NCBI RefSeq assembly: GCF_040869045.1
Contig: NC_090322.1
Location: 81,367,675 to 81,431,674, forward strand
DNA from: Eurosta solidaginis
Taxonomy: Eukaryota; Arthropoda; Insecta; Diptera; Tephritidae
DNA length: 64,000 bases
Direction: 5' to 3'
Shown: in pieces, positions 22,372 to 34,059 of the stretch
How positions within the stretch are numbered: the first letter of the stretch is position 1
How the letters are laid out: each line of letters starts with the position of its first letter
Translations under genes and position numbers: made by a program
The notes under the pieces: generated by a model
What the model saw: the letters and a program-made list of their open reading frames with translations, nothing else
What the model was told of the DNA's origin: nothing
Databases searched by the model: none

Positions 22372-22675
22372 ATTCCTGTAGAGTATAAATATATACACAT
22401 TATTTATATAGTATGGCAACGCCAAATCTATCACTCTCTATGTATCTATGCATTGACATTCGTTGTTATGTTTAAGCAGAAAAAGACTTGTATAATAAAG
22501 GACTCGGTCTTCTTTGCCGAACCACCGACTATTAAACATTAGAGGTTAGATAACCACGTGCAAGCAATCAACAAATTTTTATTAAATATTAAAAAAAAAA
22601 ACACACAGCAAAACATTTTGCAACAATTTTATTGTAATTTACAATACGGATTTCGACAAATAACGTAAGTTGAAA

Positions 22676-23926
22676 ATGGCGAAAGAAATGAGAATTTTTC
22701 AAGCAGCATCTATGCCAGAATTTGTAATCACCGAAAATTGGGAATTATGGCACGAGCGACTAGAACTGCATTTTTTGGAGATAAAGTGCAGTGAAGACAC
22801 TGACAAAGTCTCTACATTGCTGAAAACAATTGGATCAGAAGCATACGCCGTTTTGCGAGGAATTTGTAGTCCAGCGCTGCCAAGTACAAAGTCATACAAA
22901 GAATTGTGCGACGTTCTAAAACAACAATTTACACCTCCGGTCATTGTTTTTAATGAAATCAAACGATTTTACGCAGCAAAACGTGCTGAAAGTGAAAGTT
23001 TGTCCGCGTGGTTCGCTAGAGTCAAAAGACTAGCGGTAAATTGTAATTTTGGTACAGCCTTGGATACCATTATTTTGCACAAATTTGTAGCCGAACTACC
23101 TGGAAAAATTTTCGAGAAAATTACAGAAGAAGATGAAAAGTTGCCACTTTCAAAGGCATTACAAAAAGCGTAAATACGTGAAACGAAGCTCGCTCAGTCA
23201 AGCAACGACATTGAGGTTAACTACATTAAACAACGTGGTAAAACCACCAACAAAAATTACAAAAACAATACAGTGAAGTCGGGGGACAACAGCAAAGGAA
23301 GCAAAGGGTCGAAATGTACGCATTGCGGCTGGAAGAACCACCACTCCAATAGCTGCAAATTTAAGAACAGCACATGCCATTCGAGTGGCGCAGTTGGGCA
23401 TCTGGCAAACATTTGCAATCGTAAAGTTAAGTGTGATAAAAATGTTCAATTTGTTCATTCGCCAAATGAGAAATTTTCTAACAATTTTTTTGATTCCATA
23501 TACAGCATTGATATGAATGAAAATAGCGATTTCAATTTTTCCGGGCATGCCATCGAAGGAAACGTGGCTCTGAATCATTATACACTGGAAGTTGTGGTTA
23601 ACGGAGCAAGACTCTCTACACTTTGCGATACCGGCGCCCCTTGTTCTCTGATGTCAGCTAATACATTTGACTCATGTTTCGATGGAGGTGTTCTTCAACA
23701 ATGTTCGGTACTACATACCGGATACACAGGTAATCTGATCAATATTATTGGTGAGTTCAAAATTTGTGTGAATTTCAATGGGCAAAAAGTATATGGTAAA
23801 TTTGTAGTTACAAATTCGAATAGGCCAACTTTATTAGGGCGAGACTTTCTTCGTTCTTTGAGTTTTGATTTGATTCAACTTAAGCCAACCTCAAACAATC
23901 AAGTGAATTTTTTAAATCCGAAGTGA
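22676..23926 (+). pseudogene. Gypsy-2 gag, nucleocapsid and aspartic protease
   Basis: ATG at 22676 (MAKEMRIFQAASMPEF). A capsid-like region with WELWHERLELHFLEIK extends to a TAA at 23171. The same reading then resumes in the next frame with a Cys/His-rich nucleocapsid (CTHCGWKNHHSNSCKF, then CHSSGAVGHLANIC). The protease carries an intact LCDTGAPCSLMS active site near 23625-23660 and a flap-like TLLGRDFL block. Gag would assemble the particle and the protease would cleave the polyprotein. The TAA and the frame change inactivate this copy. Confidence 0.8.
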
Positions 23927-24079
23927 TCTTCCATTGAGTTAGATTCTAATGTTTCTCAGACATATTCTGTTTCCAATAGTGTTTCTCATACTTCAAATTC
24001 AGTGAATTATTTAAATGCGTACAGTGAAATAATTGAACAAATTAAAGTAGAATTTGCTGAAGTATTTGAAAATGGCTAA

Positions 24080-25300
24080 GGTAAATACAGTGTCTCAACC
24101 ATATCCTTACCTATTGCGAATGATGCAGTACCTGTGTTTTTCAAAACAAGACCCATACCCATAGCATGGCGTGCAACAATTGAAAAAAAATTAGATGATT
24201 TAGTTGAAAAAGGCATGCTGGTTCCCGTCGACAATTCAGATTGGGGAACGCCACTTGTTCCGATTCTCAAACCGTCAGGAGAAATTCGAATTTGCGGTGA
24301 TTATAAGGTCACAGTAAATAAATTTTTGATTGACTTTAGATACCCCTTGCCACGAATTGATCAAATATTTGCATCAATAGAAGGAGGTAAAGTGTTTACG
24401 AAATTAGATATGTCAAATGCATATAACCAATTAGTTCTCGATGAAGAGGCACAAAAATTGTGTACGTGGAGTACACACAAAGGAATTTTTAAAATGACTA
24501 AATTGCCATTTGGTGTAAAACCTGCGGCAGCAATCTTCCAAAAGGTAATGGAAAACTTGTTGTGCTCCATCAAGAACGTGCTTGTCTATCAAGATGACAT
24601 AACGATCACGGATCCAAATCTTACTCAGCACTTGAAAACAGGACGACTAGTCTTGAACAAGTTAAAAGCAGCTGGCTTGAAACTTAATATCGATAAATGC
24701 GAGTTCTCTAAAACAAAAATCTCTTATTTGGGATTTGACTTCACAAAAGATGGTTTAACCAGAAACCAAGAACGAACTACGAACGTACTCAATGCACCAA
24801 CACACAAAAATATTTCAGAGCTTCGAGCGTTTATTGGAACCATCATTCAAGGTTTATACAAAATTTTGCGCAGAAAATGTCCCCCTTGTACAAATTACTT
24901 AAAAAAGATATTGAATTCAAATGGAATTCTGACTGTCAAGAAGCATTTGATCTGATGAAATCAGAGATCTGCTCTGATAAAGTTTTAGTACATTTTAATC
25001 AGGTACTACCAATAGTTCTGTCCACCGACGCATGCAACACAGCCATTGCGGGAGTCTTGTCGCACAAGTATGAAGACGGTACAATGAGACCAATAGCTTA
25101 CGTCTCTAGAGCATTAAATAATGCGGAATTGAATTATAGCACCATTGAGAAGGAAGCCTTAGCTATAATCTTCAGCGTATGTATTTTACACTCCAAACTG
25201 ATCACAGACCATTGCTCACTATTTTTGTGATCGCAAAGGTATACCAATAATGGCAGCAGCGATGGGCATTCATACTATCAGGCTTCAACTATAAAATCGA
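24080..25300 (+). pseudogene. Gypsy-2 reverse transcriptase and RNase H
   Basis: Motifs in order are VPVDNSDWGTPLVPI, IRICGDYKVTVN, FTKLDMSNAYNQL, KLPFGVKPAAAIFQ and the catalytic VYQDDITI at 24586-24609. The connection domain has ISYLGFDFTKDGL. A frameshift at about 24870 leads into RNase H with LSTDACNTAIAGVLS and IEKEALAIIF. A stop at 25228-25230 truncates RNase H after the DHCSLF block. A QDD in place of the more usual LDD is known in mag-type elements. Confidence 0.85.
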
Positions 25301-25358
25301 GTATATCAAAGGTTCTCTAAATAGTGCGGATAGTTTATCACACATAGGTCAAACTGAC

Positions 25359-26800
25359 ATGCCGGGCACAAAGCTTGAAAGTACATACATTAATTATGTG
25401 GAATTTGTAAGTCCGCTTCAACTAGATTTTCTAACAATAGCAAAATCACGACGTGATGCTACTCTGTCAAAGGTGTCAGATTCGATTTTAAATGGTACAG
25501 TTTTTAATTTAACTGGCAATGAATTTCATGCATTTAAAATGAAAGCATCCGAGCTGACGATTGAGTCAGGATGTATTGTATGGGGTTATCGCACGGTGAT
25601 TCCGAGTAAATTACAAAAATTTGTATTGCAAGAACTACACAAATAACATTTAGGTATAGGCAAAACCAAATCACTAGCTAGATCGTACGTGTATTGGCCA
25701 AATATTGATAAAGACATTGAAAACATGATAAAGACTTGCGAGCCATGTCAAAAATACCAAGCTAGTCCTGAAAAGAGTTCCTTAACTCCATGGCAACCAA
25801 CTTATTCCGCTCTGAAATGTATTCACGTGGATTTTGCTGGCCCCGTTCATGGATATCACTTATTTTTAATCATACATTCTTTTTCGAAGTGACCTGCAGT
25901 TTTCAAAACTAAGGTCATAACCACTTCCTTTACCATAACTAAATTACGAGAAGTCTTCAGTCGATTTGGTTTGTGTGATGTGTTGGTAAGCGACAACGGA
26001 AGACATTTTACTTCTGTGGAATTCCAAACTTTTGCTAAAACAAATGGCATTAAACTAAGTCTGACTGCACCAGGTCAACCGTCCACTAACGGACAAGTAG
26101 AAAATTTTGTAAAAACAGTAAAAAAATCTCTTATAGCTACTTTAGAGCAAAATGATGTAAGTAATTTTGATGTAATTTTACAACGGTTTTTATTCGATTA
26201 TCGTATCACAAAGCATTGTACAAACAATGAATCTCCATCAAAACTTTTACTTAATCGCGAATTGAAATCTCGATTTAGTCTCATGAGACCACCAACCACG
26301 AAATACATTATTCAGTCTAAGCAAATAAATCAACTAAAAAATTTCAAAGGTAAACGCAACCAAAGTTTTTCTGTAGGTCAGAACGTTTATGTTCGAGACT
26401 ACAAAAACCCAAACAAAGCATTATGGTCCCCTGCTGTAATAAAAAACAGGTTAGGCCCAAGAAATTACACATGCTATTTAACACGCGATAAACGTGATAT
26501 TAAAGACATTTAGATCAAATTGTCATCGGTTCCGAACAAACTTCAGAAACATTGTCTGAGGAACCTTTCGAAGAAACAAATGGGCCGCCGGAACCCAGTG
26601 CTGTTGTACAATCAGAAGAGCCTCTTGTTGTAATTGATGACTCTTCAGTGGAGGATGATATATGTGAAGATTCAAACGATTCCATTCCGAACGTTATTCA
26701 AAGACCTGAAACAAGGCAAACAGCCGCAAGAGCTAAAGAGAAAATCGCAGAATGGATAGCTCCTCGAGGATATAACAAAAATGGCAACCGGAACAATTGA
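25359..26800 (+). pseudogene. Gypsy-2 integrase and C-terminal tail
   Basis: The N-terminal HHCC zinc region is split by a stop at about 25644 but recognisable (YVYWPNIDKDIE, CEPCQKY at about 25738). The first core Asp is in IHVDFAGPVHG (about 25823), followed by a stop near 25890. The second Asp is in LVSDNGRHFTS (about 25985) and the Glu in NGQVENFVKTV (about 26090). A chromodomain is not seen. An acidic tail (26552-26800) ends RGYNKNGNRNN. The stops make it non-functional. Confidence 0.8.
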
Positions 26801-27531
26801 AGTCACTACTTTTCGATTAAAATCATAATTGAAAATTAGTCATAAGGAAAATTTCACATATATAAATCAGGATATAAAATATATTTGTACATATGTATAT
26901 ATATATATAAAAATTTAAGTTTTGAATTACAAAAATAATATACTCGATACATGTATATACGTATGTATGTAGGTATACAAATATCTTTAGGAGAGAGTTA
27001 TAGAGTATAAATATATACACATTATTTATATAGTATGGCAACGCCAAATCTATCACTCTCTATATATCTATGCATTGACATTCGTTGTTACGTTTAAGAA
27101 GAAAAAGACTTGTATAATAGAGAACTCGGTCCTCTTTGCTGAACCACCGACTATTAAACATTACAATTCCTGACCAATTTGTCTCCTAAGGGACAACTGT
27201 CTTTTTATTTTCTTACAAGTCCTAGATTGCCGGCATTTGTACAGCACGTGTACAGCCTGGTCAAGTATTGTTCTAAGTCAATCTCTTCCTCAACAATCAG
27301 GTTGCTTGTATCTATATTGCTACGCATTTTCTTTTGCAAAGTTATATGGCGCTTCATATATATATTAAGGTTCTTTTTGTGACTCTTTCTTCATTCCTGT
27401 TGTTATTATTGGCTGGTTTTCTGATTTACGGTCTTGTAGTAACTTATAGTATTTGCATATTTCCACCGACACAAGATTTTTAATCAATCATTATTTTGTA
27501 AAAATGTATTATTTTATCAGGGCTGTGATAT

Positions 27532-27781
27532 CATATATGTAATACTCCTATATTGCTAATAGAAAATGCTCGCAATGTGTTTTTAATTCGAAATCAAAAC
27601 AAGACAGCCTATACAATTTTTGTGATTGCAGCAGCATAAGTGTGATAAGAAAAAATTTAAATTTATGTACATTCGATTATTGAATACAAAAACAAAAACT
27701 TTTAAACAGCGATATATCGGCACTCTGATGTTTGGGAATGTACCTAGCCTTTTGTAGCAATATAAGAGTATTACATATATG
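27532..27781. mobile_element. MITE, 250 bp, with ~25-bp TIRs, in LTR-B
   Basis: The ends are CATATATGTAATACTCCTAT and, reverse-complemented, CATATATGTAATACTCTTAT, followed by ATTGC. LTR-A lacks this segment. CATATATG could itself be an 8-bp duplication (it is palindromic), so the superfamily is unresolved. Confidence 0.8.
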
Positions 27782-28260
27782 TGTGGTATAAATCTTTTAC
27801 CTTGACAGCCTTCATAGTTGTTATTTCGATAACTTTAATAGGAACTACTACTGTGAATTTTGATATTGCTTCATGACTATCCTTGATTTCTTTAAAGATA
27901 TCAAGAGCTTTCAAAGAAATTATGCAAATTCTTGGTTTGCCATCTACCTTGGACAGCGCTGATAAAGCTGTCTTAGTAAATTCTACCGTTGATTGAAGCA
28001 TTTCGAGGGTTATTGCATAAAGTTTTATTTTCAAATGTTTGCTGCTCTATTTGTATTTGTATCTTGTTCAATTGGAAATTTTTTAGATACAGTCTTGAAC
28101 ATTTTTCTACTGCCTATATTTAACTTTCATATAATTTTTGAGTATCGTGCTGTTGCAATGGTCAATAGCACGACTGATGTTTCAGAGTTTCCTTTTCCTA
28201 CTTCATATTCGGCTATCGCTATCATAATGCCGTGTGCTATCTTTGTTCAACAAGACATTT
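27771..28260 (-). pseudogene. LTR-B gag-like frame, family unknown
   Basis: On the minus strand the frame begins near 28257 with a segment containing AEYEVGKGNSETS, breaks, and resumes at 28034 as KLYAITLEMLQSTVEFTKTA. It then carries SKVDGKPRICIISLKALDIF and FTVVVPIKVIEITTMKAVK. It corresponds to 8560-9007 in LTR-A. I recognise no RNA-binding or protease motif. Its conservation between two elements with different LTRs suggests it is a real protein of this family, and gag is the best guess by position. Confidence 0.45.
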
Positions 28261-28892
28261 TGTAGAGGAGATACAAATTTTCTTTCCTGTTTCTTAGAAA
28301 AATAACTAATTTAAGCTTTAATAAAATTTTCTTTGTTTTTATCTAAACATTCCATTTTACTTACAACTTTTGTAAATTTTCCTTATTTAATTAACATTAG
28401 AAAATTTATTATTTAAAAAATGTATTCCTAAAAATTTTTAATTTTCTTAAAAATGTTGATCTACGTTGATATTTTGCATTTCTAATTTAGATACTTAAAA
28501 TTTTTCTTAAAAAATGTTGTAGTTTATTTATTTTTATTTCTAATTATTAAATGTTAAGTACAGTATATTTTTTCTTATTTAATGAATTTTACAAAATATT
28601 TTTTAAAAGTAAAGCCATTTCTTTTCTGTGCCACTTTGGGCTTCAAACTTTTTCTATTTTTAGGCTCAGTTTGTGCCATTTTTTTTTTTAAAGCTGGCAT
28701 CGAACCCTTCTTTCGTTATTTGTGTCATCATGTAAATCCGAAAAAATTTTCTTACTTTATCCTGAGCATTTTAATTTTTCTTTAAATTTAAATTTTATTT
28801 ACTATTCTTCAAAAAAATTTCCTAAGCATATAAAATTTTCTGCTGCTGGTTGAGCAGCCGTGAGAACGCCAGAATTTTCTAAGTATTCTTAG

Positions 28893-31581
28893 GTTTTTTT
28901 TTTTTTTTTTTTGTTTTGTTACGTGGAAGGAGGAAATGCTTTATGCACTAACCGGGTTTTTAAGCCTCGGTGCTACTCTCTGTAGCAGCGAGCCTCTCCG
29001 AGTGTAGGACTCCCTTTCTTTTTCTTCATGGTCTACCCACTAAAACCTAACCTCCCACGGCCCGCGCATTTTCCGCACCTGGGACCGCGTTTAGCATAAC
29101 TTCGGGCACGGAAGCGCGCTACGTGAGCTCTTTGGCTACTCTCACGTTATTGGGCTAAGCAACCATCTTGCCGTTTACCGAGGAGAATATTCCTTGCATA
29201 TCTGCTGACCATGTCCCATCTGTCATTTCCGCAGGTCATTTTATGGATGACACTGCCCGGGGATAGGTCGCCTAGTGTTACTTCCACTCTTCTTCGTTGC
29301 TGTGCAAAGTGATCGCATTCGAAAAAGGTGTGGCGTACGTCGTCTATGAACCCACAGTATAAGCAATTCGGATTTTCAACCTTGCCCATCCTGTGGAGGT
29401 ATTCCCGGAAGTAGCCGTGGCCACTTAAAAACTGTGTCAGGTAGAAGTCGACCTCTCCATGTGGCCGTTCTAACCATGGCTCCAGCTCGGGAATCAGTTC
29501 CCTGGACCACTTGCCTGCAGTGCTGCAGCTCCATTGCTGTTGCCAGCGACGGATAGAATCTTTTCGCGCCTGCGCGGCAGCAACATCTCTACGTACTTCT
29601 CCTCAGAGGTGGTAAATTGATTTCCTCTCCTCAGCGAGAAGATGTATCGGTATGGTTCCCGCAATAACAAGAACTGCGTCTGCGGATACCGTGCGGTAAG
29701 CTGAGGCAATTCGTAGCGCCCCTCTGCGTTGGACAGAAGTAATAGCTGCTCGATACTTTTGGAATTTCATTGCATCCGCCCAAATTTCTGCCCCGTACAA
29801 GAGTAAAGAATCCGAAGCGGAAGCAAGCAGCTTTCTTATACATGGCCTTGGCCCGCCTGTGTTTGCCATTAATCGGCTTAAGTATCCTATGGTCCGTGCA
29901 GTTTTCTCACAGGCTCCTTGAAAGTGTTCCGAGAAGGTTAGTTTGCTATCTAGCCTCACCCCAAGGTATTTCGTGGAGCTGCGTGTTTGTACTTGTTGTT
30001 CTCCAACCATCATATTCGTAATGGTGGGAATTCGTCTCTTCGTGAGGATTACGATCTCAGTTTTCGCTGTCGCGAGCTGAAGTCCACGGTCACTCATCCA
30101 TCTATTTACACCGCGCATTACTTGGTTTAATTTAAGCTGCGCCAGCTCGCAGTTCCGTGCTGTAATTACGTCAGTCACGTCGTCTGCGAAAGCGACAAGA
30201 AAAGCACTCTCTGGCATGTGCAAACGAAGGAGGCTGTCATACGAAGCATTCCAGAGGTCGGGACCTAACACCGATCCCTGGGCTGCTCCGCCTGTTATCC
30301 TCACCTTTCTCTGACCTTGGTTTGTTTCGTACGTGAGCCAGCGATCTTTTAGGTAGTCCCCTAATATGGCTTGTAGATAAGGAGGTACCTTGAAAGAGTG
30401 TTTCAGCGCCTCGAGCATATCGTCCCACCTGACGGAATTGAAGGCATTTTTCACGTCCAGCGTGACCAGTAAGACAACCGGCCTAACTTGGTGGCACGCG
30501 GTTTCGGCTTTCCTTACCGCATTTATAACCTCGGCTATGGCATCTATTGTGGAGTGACCTTTCCGGAACCCATGCTGCCGATGGGACAGACCACCTCCAT
30601 CGTCAATGGCTGCTATCAGCCGTTGTTTAAGGAGGCTTTCCATCATTTTCCCGGCCATGTCGAGCATGCATAATGGTCGAAAAGACGACGGGGAGTTCGG
30701 GTCTCCCTTGCCTTTCGGGATTAGCACGAGGTGCGCTGTCTTCCACCTTGTAGGAAAGATCCTGGCTTCCAGGCATTTGTTATACATGTGCAACAGCAAT
30801 TCGGGACTGCTCTTAGCAGCCAGTCTTATTGCTTCAGCTGGTATCCCATCCGGTCCTGGTGCTTTACCGGGCTTCATTCTGTGTAGGGCCGCTTTTAGCT
30901 CACCTTCACTGAACGGCTGCACGTCGTGGCCTTCGTTGGTGACGTGGTCACCCTCTCTGCTTGTGCGAGTGAGGAACAGAGCATCTACTATACTTCGCAT
31001 CTTTCCCTCATCCATCGTTTGGTTCGGTGGGCCGAATTTCCCCATTACTATTTTATACCCTTGTCCCCAAGGATCACGATCAACTTCTTTGCAAAGCTTT
31101 TTCCAGCTATCAAGTTTACTTTGCTTTATGGCGGCACAGAGAACCTTTTTTGCTCTTTTGTATGTCTCCGCATGCTCTAGCGCGTCAGGCCTGCTGCGTG
31201 CGCGGGTTGCCAGCCTTCGCTTTCTGTGGCATACCCTGCGTAGTTCGGCGATTTCGCTACCCCACCAGTGCACTTGTTTTTTACCTCTCCTAGGCCCTTT
31301 TCGTGGCATTGAGGTCTTGCATGCGTTGTTCAGCGTCAACCTTAGAGGCGTCCCCCTTTGTTTTCATACGGGGCGGTCTCTCTGTCCGACTTTGCCCTGA
31401 GTCATTAAGATGGAAGGTGATGTAGTTATGGTCACTACCCGTGAGATCCTCCATCACCCTCCATCCAGCCGCCTTTGCAGCAGGTTTTCCGATACTAATG
31501 TAATATCAGGGATAGAGTGTCCAAAGCCTGGTCGCCGATATGTCGGGGTCGCGCCGGTATTCAGAATGACCAATCCGAGCC
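28893..31581 (-). mobile_element. LINE-c: 5'-truncated R1-like non-LTR retrotransposon
   Basis: GTATTCTTAG is duplicated (28883-28892 and 31582-31591). The 3' end is a poly(A) tail (T run from 28893). The 5' end is cut inside the endonuclease. The coding region is the best preserved of the LINEs here. Insertion was into LTR-B interior sequence. Confidence 0.9.
29147..31581 (-). pseudogene. LINE-c ORF2: endonuclease C-terminus, reverse transcriptase, CCHC-like end
   Basis: From the right, the endonuclease tail has TPTYRRPGFGHSIPDIT and LTGSDHNYITF (the SDH catalytic motif), with one frame break near 31450. Reverse transcriptase (about 30990-29900) has GKAPGPDGIPAEAI, HGFRKGHSTIDAI, LDVKNAFNSVRW, GAAQGSVLGPDLWN and the catalytic FADD at about 30175-30186. 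The thumb region follows. A single TGA lies at 29603, after which the same frame runs to 29147 and includes CLYCGFIDDVRHTFFEC, a CCHC-type finger typical of the C-terminus of R1-clade elements. R1-type elements often use specific targets, but this one sits in a retrotransposon. Confidence 0.85.
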
Positions 31582-31591
31582 GTATTCTTAG

Positions 31592-31953
31592 TATTAATTA
31601 ATGTTGTATTATTGATAAAAATATGTAGTAGCCGCCAGACATGCTGCCTGTCTAAATTGTTGTTGTTCGAATTAGTATGCCGTAGTATGCCGTAGTAGCA
31701 GGTTGGGCAGGATCTTTTAAGATCTTCAGCAAATCTCCTCCAGCAATAAATGTGCAAAATTGTATCAAATCTTGTTTTTACTGCAGCTTGCTAATTTTCA
31801 GAATTTTTTAAATTAGTCCTGTTTTTCAATTACAAAATACTATTGTTATTTGTCAGGATCTTTACCAGGCAGGATCTCCAGGCTCTTTGCTAGATCTTTA
31901 GCAGTTTGCTTGAGTAATAGCAAATTGCTTGTTGTGATCTGGCAGGATCGCCA
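31592..31953 (-). mobile_element. LTR-B leader and primer-binding site
   Basis: A minus-strand leader region that contains several variants of GCAGGATC (near 31690, 31855, 31875 and 31942). The motif TGGCGATCCTGCCA (minus strand, 31940-31953) abuts the LTR. No coding region. Confidence 0.6.
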
Positions 31954-32307
31954 TGTTGTATTTATAAAAGTGAAAAGCGTGTTGATTGGAGTTCAAATAC
32001 AAATGTTCTTTATTTGATAATACTTTTCTATTTATATCCAGAACTACTTCCAATAATTTCTTATGTATTATTCTACATATTTACTTTAATACTAACGAGC
32101 TAAGTAAAAGTATGGTATGTACATAAGTACATATATTGTGCAGTGAATGTATGTACATACATACTTACATATGAATGTCGTATGCATAAGAAGTGCATTC
32201 AAAAGAAATATGATTTTTAATTGGGCTGTCAGTTGACTGACCTCTGGATTGTGCTAAAGCGTGTTTGTTCATATGTTTGTAAGTATGTCAGAATGAGTGA
32301 ATCGTTA
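31954..32307 (-). repeat. LTR-B right LTR (5' LTR), first part
   Basis: It matches 5333-5700. The LTR is interrupted by the MADF-carrying element and its end (..ACATACAACA) is at 34059. Confidence 0.75.
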
Positions 32308-32630
32308 AAGGGCCGATTAATGGTGACATATAACCAAAAAGCCATAACCAGATAAAACAGCTGATCGACCCTACCTTATGGAAATCAATTTAATCGATTA
32401 ATGGTGCCATACCATAACGCTAACGCCATAACCATACCATAGCCAACCAATTGTATTTTGGTTTTCTGCCATATCCACAAACAGCTGATTGTTCATTCGC
32501 CTATTTTTTTGCCATTTTGTGTATATGTATATAAATTTTTGTGTTTCCGGTTTTTTGTTTTGGTAATTAAAAATTCTATTGTTTCGTTTATTTGAAAGAT
32601 TAATTTCGATTATTGTTTATGCAAATCATA

Positions 32631-33449
32631 ATGGATGACTGCAAATTAATTGAATTTGTACGCGATTTCCCATGCCTTTATGACAAGGCAAACCAAGATT
32701 TTAAGGACGAAAATAAAAAAGTGCCTCTGGGAAGGACATAGCAGAAAATTAAGTGTGGATGGTAAGTAATAATGAATAATCTTATAATATGTGCGTACAT
32801 AGGTATGATTATTTCCAATAGTGGCAGTAGCAGTAAGGCGATGGGGAAATTTACGAGAGCGTTTTAGTAAAAAGATAAGAAGCAGTAAAAACACTTCAGG
32901 AAGTGGCGCGTCTGATGGAAGGCAGTGGGTTTTCTTAGAGAGCCTTCAGTTCTTAAGTGCCCACATTATACCCCGACCGTAAGTATAATGGAATTACTTA
33001 ACACGTTTGATTATGAATAAATTTTCTATTACAACAGAATGCGGCAGAGCTCTCAAAATATAAACAGAAGTGCTGAAGGTGGCAAAATTACACCCACCGT
33101 TTGCGATTCACGCTCTGCAACTCCCACTTTACCTGAACTGCTATCTATAAATACACAGTTCCCTCCTATTCCTCCAGCCCAGCCGTCACCTGCTTTATCT
33201 CAGTTGTCTCCGATGCCACAACCGCAGTCTGAACCATCAACGTCTCGCGGACGAAAACGAACGGCAGTTTTGCGTGATGAATTGTACGCTGCCATAATGG
33301 AGACCGTCCAAACTTTTGGGGATGTATGTACGCGTAGAGCTCGACGCGAGAATTACAGTGCTGATATAAGTGCATTTGGGTCCATGATGTGCTCCGTCAT
33401 ATTGAGTTTGAAGAAAAAAAATCAGGCGGTGTTCAGAAAAATCAAATAA
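32631..33449 (+). pseudogene. MADF-BESS protein gene, three exons
   Basis: Exon 1 (32631-32761) begins MDDCKLIEFVRDFPCLYDKA, exon 2 (32822-32978) continues RRWGNLRERFSKKIRSSKN and SGSGASDGRQWVFLESLQFL, and exon 3 is 33038-33449. Together they give the MADF domain (LIE.V...P.LYD, W.NLR..F, SGSGA) followed by a Pro/Ser-rich linker, SRGRKRTA and a C-terminal BESS-like motif (FGSMMCSVILSLKKKNQAVF). Both introns have GTAAGT donors and AG acceptors, and the exon junctions preserve phase. One frameshift sits in exon 1 after KDENKK. In Drosophila, PIF-like transposons carry MADF genes as the partner of the transposase, and the flanking ends fit that. Confidence 0.75.
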
Positions 33450-33680
33450 GCCCCGGTTGAGCCAAAATCGACAGCCTGATCCAACACCGGGTACGCGATC
33501 TAAATTATTTCTCCATAATTGTGTGTGTGTGTAGAATCAAAAATACAGCCACATAAAAATTTGAAACCTGTTTTTTAAAATATCTATTGCCATAAATAAA
33601 CTTTTTTAGTTTTCGCCTTCGGATTATTGATACCGAGGTCACCCGACACCTCTCTCAACATTTCTGGACGTGTCTAATCA
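33440..33680. mobile_element. M1-family MITE fragment
   Basis: TTTTCGCCTTCGGATTATTG then ATACCGAGGTC resembles the right end of the MITEs at 1872-2240 and 49035-49435. The left end is not recognisable. It directly follows the MADF gene. Confidence 0.5.
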
Positions 33681-34059
33681 GTTTCGAGCTAAAGTAAACA
33701 ATTACCAAAAAAGGCAGGCATACAAATATATGTAAGTAAGAAGTTTTTGTATTTGCACTTTTTATACATATTTGTATGTCTGCCTCTTTACACTTTTTAA
33801 CGCCAGCCTTTCAATAGCAAACCCTATTTTTTTAGTTTATAAAGAAATTGACTGATTTTTCTATTTAATTTCCTTTTATGTTTTAATAAAATCTGAATAT
33901 ATCCTGTGAAATACATTAACATGTCAATATGAATGCGACTGCAAATATGCCACGGGATGTTTAGTTGAGATCACTTTGGAGATGGCTATGGATGTGGGTA
34001 TGGTTACGACTATTGCGTTAGTGTTAAGGAAGTTTAATTTGGCTTTAAGACATACAACA

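Larger units (their letters stand above)
22377..27165 (+). mobile_element. Gypsy-2: mag-like Ty3/Gypsy retrotransposon with ATTCC duplication
   Basis: Short LTRs (22377-22543 and 26998-27165, about 167 bp, nearly identical) are flanked by ATTCC (22372-22376 and 27166-27170). Joining the flanks gives sequence collinear with LTR-A at about 8235-8260, which confirms insertion into LTR-B. The polypurine tract AGGAGAGAG is at 26989-26997. A single gag-pol is encoded: gag and protease (22676-23926), RT and RNase H (24080-25300), integrase (25359-26800). It carries several stops and frameshifts. Short LTRs, the YQDD-type RT and the gag-pol organisation resemble the mag lineage. Confidence 0.85.
27171..28882 (-). 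mobile_element. LTR-B interior, middle part
   Basis: It is collinear with LTR-A 8240-9500, starting TGACCAATTTGTCTCCTAAG. It contains a MITE (27532-27781) absent from LTR-A and the gag-like frame below. LINE-c interrupts at 28893. Confidence 0.75.
32308..34023 (+). mobile_element. PIF/Harbinger-type element carrying a MADF-BESS gene
   Basis: The left end region has AATGGTGACATATAACC and TGGTGCCATACCATAACGCT. The right end, reverse-complemented, has CGCAATAGTCGTAACCATAC. The same terminal motifs occur in MITEs at 61738-61941 and 62671-62985. TTA lies at 32305-32307 and 34024-34026 and would be the 3-bp Harbinger duplication, but the TIRs do not match right up to it, so the boundaries are approximate. 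No transposase frame was found: only the second, DNA-binding-type gene is present. Confidence 0.55.
5333..34059 (-). mobile_element. LTR-B: LTR retrotransposon in Gypsy-1 gag, 28.7 kb with nested insertions
   Basis: The left end starts TGTTGTACAT, the right end finishes ..ACATACAACA, and both are flanked by AGAT (5329-5332 and 34060-34063). Reading across this junction restores the gag reading frame. LTR copies lie at 5333-about 5700 and 31954-34059 (the latter interrupted). The minus-strand primer-binding site is at 31940-31953. Interior sequence recognisable by similarity to LTR-A lies at about 21144-22376, 27166-28892 and 31582-31953. The interior encodes only a short gag-like frame; no RT or integrase is visible, so it is probably non-autonomous or heavily deleted. 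The exact right end of the left LTR and the stretches 5701-5975 and 10491-10738 are not resolved. Confidence 0.7.

Noticed and set aside
30606..31400. Plus-strand open frame of 264 codons
   Set aside because: It is the antisense of the LINE-c reverse transcriptase.
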